A DNA stretch of 64,000 nt from Onchidella celtica (GCA_963931925.1 OZ007570.1:1182001-1246000); one strand, 5' to 3'; counted from the first letter of the stretch, positions 1 to 10,272 are shown. Notes: generated by a model not told the origin, from the letters alone. Program-made: numbers and translations.

Positions 1-2
1 TG

Positions 3-987
3 ATTCAAAATCGCAGTAGAAAACTATCGGTAATCTAGATTTGAAATGATGATTTGTAAATTGTAAAATATTATTATCTTCTTTTGGAAGGATTGTCTTA
101 CACATTTTGTGATTTAAGCATTTCTCTTTATGATTATCTAAAGAATTAGAAGTTGTAAATACATTCATACAATTCCTGCAGATAAAAGATTTGTTACGAG
201 ATTTATCTGTTAATAAACTTTCCAAATCTTTTATAAGACAATAATGAGTATTTCCATCATCTTCTAAATATAGTAAATCGACGGAGTCGAAGCTCTGCTT
301 ATCAACAGAGTTGCAGCTAGTGTAAATTGGATATAGAGAATATTTATCTTCTGGTTTTTCTAAAGCAAAAACGTTTATCGAAATATTATTTTGGTTTTCA
401 AATTTAGGAATATCTTTTATTTTAACTGGATATTTAATTCCAACCATGTTCAAAGTATTTTCATAAGGCGAATAATTTGAGAGTCTGTGAACATGATCAT
501 CAGCAGGATACAATTTAGCTAATACCGACCAAAGGAAACATTTAGTATCTTTTTTATTTTGAAGATTGATAATATTTTTACTTTTAAACGGAGTAGGAAT
601 ATAAGAAGCTCTTAAAGTCTTAATTTTATAAAGTTGTACTTTTGTTTTAATAATTTGATTAAATACATATCCAGATCCTCTAGCCTGAAATCTATCAACC
701 CAAGCGTCAAAATTTTCATCAATCGAATTATAAAATGTGTTGAAATTCATGGAATTTATAATACCAAAATCTGATTGATAATGTGCTTCAATAATATCAA
801 AAGCTAAAGGAGTATTAAATTCAGAAGTTATTATTAACTTAACTTTTTCCGTTTTATTGCTTTTAAAATCTTCAATAAGTTTTCTCACTCTTTCCTTAAT
901 TAATTTGAAATATTCAGAAGCATTATTTTCTTTTACATCATTGATAATAATTTCTTTGCTAATATCTTTGAATTTTTTTTCGACCAT
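3..987 (-). CDS. Polinton protein-primed DNA polymerase B, N-terminal part (runs off window)
   Basis: An open frame of about 328 codons starts at an ATG at 985-987 and continues past the window start. It matches the N-terminal half of Polinton/adintovirus DNA polymerases: an Arg/Lys-rich start, the conserved stretch CFLWSVLAKLYP, a Cys2-His-Cys finger (C-x2-C ... H-x4-C, about 121-186) and, at the window edge, the FYCDFES motif that fits the Exo I site of the 3'-5' exonuclease domain. The polymerase palm domain would lie outside the window. The start overlaps the end of the small gene at 959-1231 by 29 bases. A copy of the element's short palindromic repeat (277-320) lies in the reading frame. 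The family call is firm; whether the full gene is whole cannot be judged. Confidence 0.88.
   Translation of the reverse strand, partial: MVEKKFKDISKEIIINDVKENNASEYFKLIKERVRKLIEDFKSNKTEKVKLIITSEFNTPLAFDIIEAHYQSDFGIINSMNFNTFYNSIDENFDAWVDRFQARGSGYVFNQIIKTKVQLYKIKTLRASYIPTPFKSKNIINLQNKKDTKCFLWSVLAKLYPADDHVHRLSNYSPYENTLNMVGIKYPVKIKDIPKFENQNNISINVFALEKPEDKYSLYPIYTSCNSVDKQSFDSVDLLYLEDDGNTHYCLIKDLESLLTDKSRNKSFICRNCMNVFTTSNSLDNHKEKCLNHKMCKTILPKEDNNILQFTNHHFKSRLPIVFYCDFE
277..320. repeat. short palindromic repeat inside the polymerase frame
   Basis: On the plus strand this reads as two half-units, ATCGACGGAGTCGAAGCTC and ATCAACAGAGTTGCAGCTAG, joined by TGCTT. It is the same unit family as at 1821-1850, 2091-2170, 2731-2768 and 18621-18646. 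It adds codons to the polymerase without closing the frame. Confidence 0.7.
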
Positions 988-1231
988 TTTTTAACGAATT
1001 ATTTTTAGTAGACTTTTGATACTTCTCATGCCGCATGCGATAATCTGGATTTCTGTTCATAAATTTTCGATATGCTTGTTTGTATTTTTCCTTATTTTTT
1101 ACATAATGCAAATGTTTTTGAAGTTTCATACATTCTTTACATTTTGCTTTATGACCATCTGAACTTTTTCTTTCTTTGTAAACTAAATCAAGAGGTTTTC
1201 GAATAAAACAAGTATTGCAAATTTTTTCCAT
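959..1231 (-). CDS. small Cys-rich basic protein of the Polinton
   Basis: A 90-codon frame starts at ATG 1229-1231. The product is Lys-rich and has two CxxC pairs (CNTC at residues 5-8 and CKEC near 31-34) followed by a basic helix-like stretch with several Tyr, Lys and Arg. The pattern resembles a zinc-binding nucleic-acid protein such as an HNH/recombination-endonuclease-like fold, but no catalytic histidine motif is clear, so function is left open. It ends inside the start of the polymerase frame on the same strand, suggesting joint expression. Confidence 0.6.
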   Translation of the reverse strand: MEKICNTCFIRKPLDLVYKERKSSDGHKAKCKECMKLQKHLHYVKNKEKYKQAYRKFMNRNPDYRMRHEKYQKSTKNNSLKNGRKKIQRY

Positions 1232-1313
1232 TTTTTATTCTTTAATTTTATTTATTAAAAATGTCTGAAGGTAGAACTCCGTTCGTGTCTGAAGATAGAA
1301 CTCCGTTGATGTT

Positions 1314-1835
1314 TTGTGTAAGTGTAAAAAGCAAACCGATACTATAAATACTATTAAAAACCCTATTGAACAAGTTAAAACAAAGAATAATAGAAATATG
1401 TTAAAAGGCAAATGTGTAATTTGTGGAAGTACTAAAACTAAATTTGTAGGAGCTGGAATAACCAATAACCAAGAGCATGGCATAGCCAATAAAATCATCA
1501 ACAAATTTCCTTTTGAAATGCATTTGCCAGGTCATAATTTTACAGGACCGGGAACCAATTTGAAAAAACGGTTCAATTCCGATCTCACACCAAAATCTTG
1601 GAGTAAACCAATTAATAGAGTTGATGGAGCCGCAATGCATCACGATATTTGTTATTTACAAAATCAAGATACTAAAACCAGAAATCAAGTATGTGATAAA
1701 AAGATGATAGAATCTTTAGATTCCATTTTAAAACCAACTTTAAGAGAAAGAATGGATAGAAATATTGTTGAACCTATTATTAAACTAAAGAAAACTTTTG
1801 GAATGGGTGAAAAAAAAATAGCTGCGACTTCGTGA
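1314..1835 (+). CDS. phospholipase A2-like domain protein (Polinton/parvovirus type)
   Basis: The frame contains a CxxC pair (CVIC, from codon about 34) and then a short PLA2-like domain: HNFTGPGTNL, which fits the calcium-binding GPG loop, followed by VDGAAMHHDICY with the catalytic His-Asp pair, and then Lys-rich helices. This arrangement is the one known from parvovirus VP1 unique regions and from some Polintons/adintoviruses, where the activity is thought to help virions leave endosomes. The open frame begins without an ATG; the first in-frame ATG is near 1398, so the true start is uncertain. The integrase frame follows directly. Family assignment rests on the GPG and HD motifs and on context. 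Confidence 0.72.
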   Translation: MCKCKKQTDTINTIKNPIEQVKTKNNRNMLKGKCVICGSTKTKFVGAGITNNQEHGIANKIINKFPFEMHLPGHNFTGPGTNLKKRFNSDLTPKSWSKPINRVDGAAMHHDICYLQNQDTKTRNQVCDKKMIESLDSILKPTLRERMDRNIVEPIIKLKKTFGMGEKKIAATS

Positions 1836-1850
1836 TAAACAAAGCTTTAC
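1821..1850. repeat. short palindromic repeat between PLA2-like and integrase genes
   Basis: GCTGCGACTTCGTGATAAAC followed by AAAGCTTTAC is a variant of the element's recurring unit (AGCAAAGCTGCAACTTCGTT type). Confidence 0.55.
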
Positions 1851-2692
1851 GAGTGATTTAGCAGAAGAACTTCATAAACTGGTTATTAAAAAATTTTTAA
1901 AAAGAAGAGTGATAGTTAATGGAATTGATAAAATATGGGCTGCCGATTTAGTTGACATGTCTGCTTATTCTAAGCAAAACAAAGGATTTAAATATATTCT
2001 TGCTGTTATTGATGTTTTCTCAAAATATGGTTGGATGATTCCTTTAAAAAGTAAAAGCGGAACAACAGTTGCTGAAGGATTTAAAAAGATAAGCAGAACT
2101 TCGACTCCGTTGATCAGCAAAGCTTCGACTCCGTCGATAAGCAAAGCTTCGACTCCATCAATAAGCAAACACCCAGAAATATTATGGGTTGATAAAGGAA
2201 GTGAATTCTATAATAAACGTGTTAAAAGTCTTTTCAAAGAAATCTATTCCACGGAGAATGAAGAAAAAAGTTCTGTTGTAGAAAGATGGAACCGAACAAT
2301 GAAAGAAAAAATGTTTAAATATTTTACAGCGAATGATACTACAAAATATATAGATGTTTTAGATGATTTGGTAAATAATTATAATAACACCTATCATTCA
2401 TCAATAAAAATGACTCCTGTTGAAGGAAGTTAAAAAGAAAATGAAATAACCGTGTATAGAAATTTATATGATTCCGAAGAGACAAAGAAACATCCTAAAT
2501 TTAACCCATGAGTTAGAATTACAAATAAGAAAAAATTTTTTGAAAGAGGTTACACACCAAAATGGACAAAAGAAATATTTACAATAGATAAAATTTTATA
2601 TACAAATCCAATTACTTACAAAATAAAAGATTTAGATGATGAAGAAATTATTGGTTCTTTTTATGAAAAGGAATTACAACAAACCAAGTTTT
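1836..2692 (+). pseudogene. Polinton retroviral-type (rve) integrase, broken
   Basis: The catalytic core is readable from about 1861. The segment IWAADLVDMSAY carries the first Asp, VIDVFSKYGW follows, LWVDKGSEFYN carries the second Asp, and VVERWNRTMKEKM carries the Glu, giving the D,D-35-E layout of Polinton integrases. A C-terminal basic/chromo-like tail is recognisable up to about 2692. Between the two Asp motifs lies an expanded tandem copy of the element's palindromic repeat (2091-2170), which adds about three 8-residue units (ISKASTPS). Integrase joins element ends to host DNA. The gene is broken; no repaired reading is offered. Confidence 0.85.
2091..2170 (+). repeat. tandem 24-base palindromic repeat units inside the integrase frame
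   Basis: About three 24-base units of the type AGCAAAGCTTCGACTCCGTC lie head to tail. Each keeps the frame and encodes ISKASTPS or a variant. They lie between two conserved integrase motifs, where family members normally have a short linker. Confidence 0.85.
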
Positions 2693-2730
2693 AATGTAAC
2701 GTAAAGTTGAACGTAACGTAAAATTAGAAA

Positions 2731-2768
2731 ATAAGCAAAGCTGCAACTTCGTTGAATAAAAAAGCTTA
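2731..2768. repeat. short palindromic repeat in Polinton intergenic DNA
   Basis: AATAAGCAAAGCTGCAACTT, then CGTTGAATAAAAAAGCTT. It is the same unit as at 18621-18646, here between the integrase and the next gene. Confidence 0.7.
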
Positions 2769-2849
2769 AAATTTATCGTATTAAAAAAGACGTATGAAAA
2801 AGTTCAATTAAATATTTCTGATAATCAGAAAGAAAAAATACAGAGAGCC

Positions 2850-3071
2850 ATGAAAAATGATACTCCTGTTACTATTAGAATTACAGAACCTGGAAATGAT
2901 ATTTTAGTTTTAACACAAAGACAAATAAATAAACTGCAAAAAGCAGTCAATCAAAATAAAGGAGCTGATATTACTCTAACTAGGAAACAAATAAAATATA
3001 ACATGAAAATTGAAGGAGGTTTTCTGGCTGCTCTTGCTCGAATGGCGTTTGCATTGTTAACGAGAACTCTT
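2850..3071 (+). pseudogene. Polinton hydrophobic core/pX-like protein, part before the LTR insertion
   Basis: The frame starts at ATG 2850 and reads through TVRITEP-like and LTQRQINKLQKA segments into a hydrophobic IEGGFLAALARMAFALLT run. The Gly/Ala-rich hydrophobic segment resembles the small pX/mu-like proteins reported for Polintons and adenoviruses; that assignment is tentative. The gene is interrupted at 3071 by the GMR1-like element. Its later parts lie at 11460-11552 and 16725-16950. Confidence 0.6.
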
Positions 3072-4253
3072 TGTCACAAATCCCAGACTGGGAGATGTAA
3101 TAGTTTATGACAGGACGACAATCACGAACAAACAAGTTTAACACTTAACAAAACAATCCATCAGACTCACACATTTATTAAACATAATTATACATATAAT
3201 AGCGCAATTACATATATTATATTATTGAAATGACTGCCGTACAACGGCCTTATTCTCACACACACGCTCCCTCGGATCCACAATCCGGTAGTTACTCCTA
3301 AAGGCACTTCGGCCTCAGCCTCTCCCCTCAGGGTCTTAATAGTACATTAATGATTCACTGGCACCGCAGTCTCTCAATATCACCTTCCTATTGTCATACA
3401 CCTTAGCACTCCCCTAGCACCTCCGCAGGGCAATAACACATTAGTATTTCCATAGCCATCAACATGGCAACAACATAATATCAGCTCACGAGCCTATCAA
3501 CAGGGCACAATATAGTATCTCATTCACTCTCATATCTACGTCCCTGTCCGTGGCCTGACTGCCACGACTTTATGTGCCTCTACTGTCCTGCACTGACAGC
3601 CTCACTTCTGGCCTATGTGTGGCCTCCGGCCCTATGCTGGCCTATCCCCTGTGCTCATCGAGGTGGCTCTGCGGCCCGTCCCCGACACCTACAAGAATAA
3701 CAGTACATTGGTATAATATCCTACCATTTCTATTCACTCCACCTCTCCTTACAACCCATGAAACGTACACACACTAGTTCACCTTTCACTCACCACACAT
3801 CTTACGGTAACACACTTCCATCGGAGTACACACTACTCACTCGCGCTACAAATCCATGAACTCACTTTCATCTATCGCTCGTGGCGCACATTGCTATATC
3901 CAATATCAAGGACTTCCACATTCCTCACATATACTTATTCACATCATGGTAATAGACGAATATAATATAATACATCAATCATAATAATCAATCAACATTC
4001 TACATACCAGTCATAACTGGAAAGACTCTCACTAGTCTTCTCGACTGCTTCCCCTTTATGTCCGCCCGATGGGCTTTTATTCACAGGTCCGATCCCTAGG
4101 ACCTTCTAACTTGCAGTGATAGTTATACAGCGCTTTCGCCTCCTTCAGACCCCCCACTCATGACATGCACGACTTTCTCACTTGTCTCCGTGCGTTAATT
4201 TTACTCTCCTCTCCCCCCGTAATTATTAACTATCGCTCACTCCACTCGTGACA
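3072..4253 (-). repeat. 3' LTR of the GMR1-like element
   Basis: 1182 bp, bounded by TGTCACAAATC and CTCGTGACA in plus-strand reading. It matches 10273-11454 base for base as far as read. Confidence 0.93.
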
Positions 4254-4275
4254 TCATCCCCCACCCCAAAAAAAT
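4254..4275 (-). promoter_or_regulatory. polypurine tract next to the 3' LTR
   Basis: On the coding strand this is a T run followed by GGGGTGGGGGATGA directly before the LTR, the usual place and composition for plus-strand DNA priming. Confidence 0.65.
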
Positions 4276-4610
4276 TAATGCAATTAATTTCAAATCGCAT
4301 CAAGATGACTGTCAACGAGTGAGCCTGAGCAATACCTACATTAAAAAAAAATGACCTAGCAGCTCCCCTAGTATATAAAATACCGAAATCAGGGGAAAAT
4401 ATGGGGATCAATATGGCCTGAAATATGCATATATGTGTCACATCATGAATAGCTAACTAACCACAATACTTAATACAGAATCAAAAACCATTCAACCTAT
4501 CAACCATTCTTCATATCATATTTATAATGTCAATATTTTAAAGACGACTTATTCACACAGATCCTGTCAATGTTCCTGTCCTCCGATGTATAAGCTCCTG
4601 AAATCTTCCC

Positions 4611-7600
4611 CTAGGCTCGACTAAGGTAGTCGGCGATATGATTGCTGGTTCCTGGAATTGGTTGAATAACGAAGGTGTACGGCTGTAAAGCCAATGCCCA
4701 TCTAGACAAGCGTGGGCTGGACGAACGATTCTTCGACAAAAATGTCAGTGGCTTGTGGTCTGTCTGGATACAAAATTCTCGTCCCATGAGATAACGTCCT
4801 AGTTTCTGGACGGACCAGACAATGGCAAGACACTCACGCTCTATCACAGAATACTTTCTTTCTCTCTGCAATAACTTCCTACTGACATAACATACAGGAT
4901 GGAGACATTCGTTCTTCTCCTGTAGAAGACAAGCGCCGACACCAGAGTCCGACGCATCCGTTCTGAGGATAAAATTAGATCGAAAATCGGGTAATATCAG
5001 AATGGGTGACGATGATAACGCTGTCACCAAATTATCAAATGCTGTCTGACATTCAGACGTCCACTGGACCTTATCGGGTTGTCCCTTCTTAGTAAGGTCA
5101 GTAAGAGAAGATGACAAGGAGGAAAAATTTGGAATGAACTTTCTGTAATAATTTAAAATTCCCACTAAGCTTCTGACTTGTTTCTTTGTTTTAGGGATTT
5201 GCAACCCTACTAACTTGTCAATTTTTGTTTCTTCAGGTCTCTGAACACCTCTACCCACAATATGTCCTAAGAATACTATCTCTGGACATGCCAAATCCAT
5301 CTTTGCGGGTTTAGCAGTTAACCCAAAATGACGTAATCGTTTAAAAATTACTGTTAGTGTCTGAATATGATCAGACCATGTCGACGTATGGCATGCTATA
5401 TCGTCAAAGAATGACACGACATTAGGTATGTCCTTCAACACCAATCTCATTAATCGTGCAAACGTCGCTGGCGCGTTTACCAACCCAAATGGCATGACCT
5501 TAAATTGGAATAATCCAATGGGCGTCTGGAACGCCGTGTATTGTTTAGACTCCTCAGTAAGCGGGATTTCCCAATAACCTTTCGTTAAATCAATCTTGGA
5601 AAACCACGTGGACTCGGCTAATGAAGCTATTAATTCCTCCTGGAACGGAATAGGCTCCCTATCGCCTACCGTAATAGTGTTCAATCTTCGAAAATCAATA
5701 CAGAACCGCACCGATCCATCAAGTTTTTTCACGAGGACGATGGGTGATGAATACGGCGATGTTGATGGTTCTATCACATCTAACTTCAACATTGACTCAA
5801 CTTCCTTTATGACTCTATCTCTCGAAGAAAAAGGCAACGGATACGGTCTAAGAAATACTGGCTTATCCGAAGTCAACTTTATTTGGTGCTGGATCACCGT
5901 AGTGCGACCCGGCAAATCCGTAACAACATCCGGAAATGACGCTAACAGGGTCTCAAGTTCCCTACTCCTTGAACTGGTAAGGTCAGGGTTAATTTTTACG
6001 TCCCTGTAACCTTGTGTCGGAGTTAACTCCGGCAATTGAATTTGTAACTCCTCCTGCGCCTCGGTGTCGCTTACGTCACAGTCCAACTGGTCTACGACCC
6101 CCGTACAAGCAATAGAGAAGACAGTCTCCTCTGGTCTTGTCTGTGCACACAGATACTGTGGTCTCTCATAAAATCTCTGTAGCATATTAACATGGAAAAC
6201 CTTACTCGTTCCATCAATGTGGATAGCGTAATCTACCTTTGAAACAACTCGCTCAATAACATAAGGACCTTTCCATGTCATCAATAACTTATTATGGTCC
6301 GTAGGTAACAACAACAGAACCTTGTCTCCTGGCTTAAAAATTCTCAGTTTGGAACCTCTATCTTTATAGTCTTTTGCTCTTTTCGAAGCGATACCAGAAG
6401 CTTCTTCCGCTATAGTGCGCGCTGAAGATAGTCTTTCTCTTAAATCAACAAGGTACTGAAACACCGAAATCTGCTCATCGTCTCCCGATGATGGCGACGT
6501 CATCATGTCCCGAAGAACATCAGTTGGGCCCCTGGGACTACGACCGTACATCATTTCGAACGGCGAGAATCCCGTTGACTCCTGCCGTACCTCTCTGTAC
6601 GCGAATAACACCGCAGGGATATATCTATCCCAATCTTTAGGGCGATCCGCAGCTACCTTACGCAGCATCGACTTTAACGTCGAGTTCAATCTCTCGCACA
6701 TGCCATTAGCCTGCGGATGATAAGGGGTGGTAGTGATGGGTTGTATACTGAATAATCGGAACAATTCCTTCATCATCTGCGACGTAAATTGCGCGCCCCT
6801 ATCAGACAGAATTTGCTCTGGTATTCCTACCCTAGCGAAAATTGCAAACAATGCTTCCGCGACTGCCTCAGACGTTATGGTCCGCAGAGGAACCGCCTCT
6901 GGCCATCTCGTAGCATTACATATGACCGTTAAGAAAAATCGATTCCCCCTATCGGTCGCTGGGTGAATGGGGCCCACAAGGTCTATCGAGACCTTTTTAA
7001 ACGGTTCCGAGACCGTGGGGATCTTCTGAAGAGGAGCCTGGGGTGTACGACCCTTATGCGTCGTCTTTTGGCACGCACTGCACGTCTTACAATAGACCTG
7101 TACATCTCTGTGGATCGATGGCCAGTAAAAATTTTTAAGAACCCTTTCTTTGGTTCTAGCTATCCCCATATGACCCGCTAATGGGACATCATGTGCCAAA
7201 TGCAATACTGTTGCGATCAGCAACGCTGGCACAACGACCTGCTTTAAAATGGAGGACACCGTTACATACTTACGGAACAGAATGCCCGCCTGAACAATAA
7301 AGGAGGACGACCCGTTCTTATATCTCCTCGTTTTCTCGGTTCGCGCTTCCCCAAAACATGGGTTTAATGATGGGTCCTCCCTTTGTAATCTCGCCAAGCG
7401 CTCCGGCGTGATGTCTAGGTTGACCGCTGGCGTAGCCAAAGGTCTAATCTTGTCTTTATCCGCTACCCGTCGGCGTGTTTCGACCGCGGCGCAAAAGTCA
7501 ATACCTTTTGATTGCGACCATGCTTGCACGTTCTCATCGGAAGGGGAACCTACCCGGGATACATTCCCAATGATGAGCTGGGCGCCTGGAAAACAACCAA

Positions 7601-9356
7601 CGACTGCCTCGACTTCCCCGCTAAGGAAAGGTGTATCTATCATTATTCTTGCCATGGGTAATTTCTCAATGGCCCCCGAAAATTGGATGCACGGGACAGT
7701 CTCACCTGTAAGCTGTGAATCCCGAATGCAGTCCCTATGCACTCCCACAACGGTAGATCCTGTATCTCGTAAAACCGAGACCGGTTCGTCCCCAACAAAC
7801 CCCGGATAAACCCTAAGACCACCTCCTGTATGACATGAATTTATGACGGGGATCTTTCTCCCACAAGGTAAAACACCGGAAGATAATAACTTCTCACAAC
7901 TGGGACACTTAGAATACTGTCCGCCTCCGTTGTCCGATGTAACACACGCAGCCGCATGATGAAATTTATTTGGGGAACATGGACTGGAGCTACTGTCCAC
8001 GTTCGCCGCTATCCTACCTGCCGGGCAGTTCACGCTGATGTGATCTGCTCTTCCGCAGTTCCAACACTTCGCGGCCCTACACTCGCGCGAAAAGTGACCC
8101 ACGCGTCCGCAAGTCCAACACTCCGCTCCCTGTGCTGCTCTAGGCCTGGGTCCCCGTGACCCCTCGCGACCGGAACTAGAGTCCCTATGCCGTCGGTCAT
8201 CGGCAAAGGTCACAACTCGCCCCCGGCCATTACCGCGACCTAGCCCTCCTGCTCGGTCAAACTTACCGGATCCATATGCCGGTGATTGGCGATAGCCCCT
8301 ATGCTGCCCCTGGGCTTGCCCACTATAGGCACCACGCTGACGCGACCTGTCCCTGAGTCCTGCCGGCGACCCCTCGACAACGGCGACGTACCCAGCATCT
8401 TGGACGTACGCCCTGGCGACTGGTTTGGACGGATGCGCCGTACGGTATGCCTCCGCCAACTTAGACGCCTCCTGCACCGTCGCGGGTTCGTTCTCTTTCA
8501 GGAAAGCCACCAGATCTTTGTGGCACGACGCGTACAGCTGGTCACGGATCATTAGGTCTTTCAGTTTAGCGAAATCCGTGCCCACATGCGCCAAGTCTAC
8601 CCAGTTCGCGAAATACTCAGTTAGTCTCGCGACGAAGGCAGCAAAGTCCTCCCTGGTATCTGCACGTGCTCGCCTAAACTGCTCCCGGAAATATTCCTCG
8701 GTACGCGCAAATCGGCGAAGCAGCAAAGCCTTCAGCTTATCGTAATCTTGCACGTCTTCGCGCTGTAGCTCTTTAAAGTAGGTTAACGCTCGCCCCTGCA
8801 ATAGAGACGCCAGGTACGTGGCCCATAATTCCTTATTTTCCCCCCATTGCAATTGTGCGTTCAGTTCGAACCTGTAAAGGAAGGCGTCTATGTCGTCCTT
8901 CCGGTCGTCGAACGTAGGGAGCTTAATCCTAACGCCACCTTTATTGTGTACCTGCCGCTCAACTGTTTCTGTTGGCGCATTCTTTTTGAGTTCTAATTCC
9001 GCGATTCTTACTCGCGCGTCTGTCTCCCGCTCTTGAGCTTCTATCTCCTTTAACTTTAACTCCCTCTCCTGAGCCTGTTTCTCCTGTTGCTGATGCAACT
9101 CCTTTAACTTAAACTCCCTTTCCTCTTCCTTATCCTTAGCCTCTCTTTCTTGTTGCTGAGCCTTAGCCTCTCTTTCCTCTTGCTTATCCTTAGCCTCTCT
9201 CTCCTGCTCCTGAGCCTTAGCCTCTTTTTCTCGCTCTCTATCCTTAGCACGCTCATCGCGCAAATCCGCCTGCTGTTCTTTGATCCAGCCGCGTAGCTCC
9301 TCTCCCTCAAGGCCAAGTTCCTTACCCAACTTCATTAATTGTTGGAGTTCCGCCAT
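4611..9356 (-). CDS. GMR1-like gag-pol polyprotein (1581 aa)
   Basis: A single open frame. Residues about 20-125 are a highly charged Glu/Lys/Gln coiled coil. About 140-290 is a Retrotrans_gag-type region (LLQGRALTYFKEL). Two CCHC zinc knuckles lie near 411-445. An aspartic protease motif DTGST lies near 530. The integrase spans about 700-960, with an HHCC finger (H-x-H pair near 720, CKTCSAC near 758), SIDLVGP, LSDRGAQF and a Glu in MCERLNSTL. The reverse transcriptase runs from about 1165 with FFDD as active site near 1316. RNase H (RTDAS, later DHKPL) extends to the C-terminus. Gag and Pol share one frame, so no recoding signal is needed. Integrase upstream of reverse transcriptase is the mark of the GMR1 clade. 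It supplies all proteins for copy-and-paste movement and looks whole. Confidence 0.93.
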   Translation of the reverse strand: MAELQQLMKLGKELGLEGEELRGWIKEQQADLRDERAKDREREKEAKAQEQEREAKDKQEEREAKAQQQEREAKDKEEEREFKLKELHQQQEKQAQERELKLKEIEAQERETDARVRIAELELKKNAPTETVERQVHNKGGVRIKLPTFDDRKDDIDAFLYRFELNAQLQWGENKELWATYLASLLQGRALTYFKELQREDVQDYDKLKALLLRRFARTEEYFREQFRRARADTREDFAAFVARLTEYFANWVDLAHVGTDFAKLKDLMIRDQLYASCHKDLVAFLKENEPATVQEASKLAEAYRTAHPSKPVARAYVQDAGYVAVVEGSPAGLRDRSRQRGAYSGQAQGQHRGYRQSPAYGSGKFDRAGGLGRGNGRGRVVTFADDRRHRDSSSGREGSRGPRPRAAQGAECWTCGRVGHFSRECRAAKCWNCGRADHISVNCPAGRIAANVDSSSSPCSPNKFHHAAACVTSDNGGGQYSKCPSCEKLLSSGVLPCGRKIPVINSCHTGGGLRVYPGFVGDEPVSVLRDTGSTVVGVHRDCIRDSQLTGETVPCIQFSGAIEKLPMARIMIDTPFLSGEVEAVVGCFPGAQLIIGNVSRVGSPSDENVQAWSQSKGIDFCAAVETRRRVADKDKIRPLATPAVNLDITPERLARLQREDPSLNPCFGEARTEKTRRYKNGSSSFIVQAGILFRKYVTVSSILKQVVVPALLIATVLHLAHDVPLAGHMGIARTKERVLKNFYWPSIHRDVQVYCKTCSACQKTTHKGRTPQAPLQKIPTVSEPFKKVSIDLVGPIHPATDRGNRFFLTVICNATRWPEAVPLRTITSEAVAEALFAIFARVGIPEQILSDRGAQFTSQMMKELFRLFSIQPITTTPYHPQANGMCERLNSTLKSMLRKVAADRPKDWDRYIPAVLFAYREVRQESTGFSPFEMMYGRSPRGPTDVLRDMMTSPSSGDDEQISVFQYLVDLRERLSSARTIAEEASGIASKRAKDYKDRGSKLRIFKPGDKVLLLLPTDHNKLLMTWKGPYVIERVVSKVDYAIHIDGTSKVFHVNMLQRFYERPQYLCAQTRPEETVFSIACTGVVDQLDCDVSDTEAQEELQIQLPELTPTQGYRDVKINPDLTSSRSRELETLLASFPDVVTDLPGRTTVIQHQIKLTSDKPVFLRPYPLPFSSRDRVIKEVESMLKLDVIEPSTSPYSSPIVLVKKLDGSVRFCIDFRRLNTITVGDREPIPFQEELIASLAESTWFSKIDLTKGYWEIPLTEESKQYTAFQTPIGLFQFKVMPFGLVNAPATFARLMRLVLKDIPNVVSFFDDIACHTSTWSDHIQTLTVIFKRLRHFGLTAKPAKMDLACPEIVFLGHIVGRGVQRPEETKIDKLVGLQIPKTKKQVRSLVGILNYYRKFIPNFSSLSSSLTDLTKKGQPDKVQWTSECQTAFDNLVTALSSSPILILPDFRSNFILRTDASDSGVGACLLQEKNECLHPVCYVSRKLLQRERKYSVIERECLAIVWSVQKLGRYLMGREFCIQTDHKPLTFLSKNRSSSPRLSRWALALQPYTFVIQPIPGTSNHIADYLSRA

Positions 9357-10258
9357 TTCACAGATTTATGGTTATGGTATGTATTACCAAAACGGCTAAC
9401 CTGTCGGTATGATCACTAACAACACGACCAGAGACCTGAGATCACACCAGATATAACCACACCTACTTGTATCCAATACAATTCAGAAATTTACCTTTAC
9501 AGCACAACTAATTCTATATTCATAAAATGTACTGCACTATTAATAATAAAAAAGAGTAGAAAAGACAAGAATAAGGAAATTCAATAGAAGGACCACAAGT
9601 ACGTCAAGGACAACGAACCAGACTAGGACAAAGACCTAAAAAAGAGAATATAATGGAAAAAACTGCAACCTAACTACGCCGATTACACTACAAGGTACGA
9701 ACAAGAACAGAGTCTGAAAAAAAAGAACGTATCTATAGATAGGGAAGAGAGGGACAAGAGAAACGTCTTCCTAAAACAACGAGGAAGATAGAACGCTACA
9801 ACTAAACAAAAATACAGGTCCCTACAGAACTGTTCACTGTGATGAACGAAGTTCCTAGATTAGCCCACCTCCCGAAGAGGACAAACTACGCTCACCACAG
9901 CAAACCCGCGCCACCGCCCGTATAATCAATTACAACGAAAACAGAAAAACAGCAGGAAAAGACAGAAGAAAAGACAGCCCTCAATCCAGGGCACAAAATT
10001 TTCACTTAACTTTCACCCTAGATTTCAATTTCTCCCTTTCCTCGGAGCTCTGGCTGCTCGTCTCCTCAGGCTGCACGCACACACTCTGGAAAGTTTAAAT
10101 ACAAATTAATACCTATTCATAGCAATACATGCATCAATATACATTCATTATTATACATAAATCATATCATGAAATGTCCATTCATCCAACGAACAAGACA
10201 GCACAATTACCTACTAACTAACTACAACTAAATATTACGAAAATGGACGAGTCACAAT

Positions 10259-10271
10259 GGACGAGCCCCCA
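10259..10271 (-). promoter_or_regulatory. primer-binding site, tRNA-Pro type
   Basis: One base inside the 5' LTR the coding strand reads TGGGGGCTCGTCC. This equals the first 13 bases of the tRNA-Pro primer site well known from murine leukaemia virus; the match ends after that. Confidence 0.75.
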
Positions 10272-10272
10272 A

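Noticed and set aside
3574-3777. A 67-codon frame also present at 10775-10978 and 14328-14531
   Set aside because: It lies inside LTRs and is kept only because the LTRs are copies of each other; no protein signature.
5596-8745. Several plus-strand frames opposite the gag-pol gene
   Set aside because: Shadow frames of the long minus-strand polyprotein.
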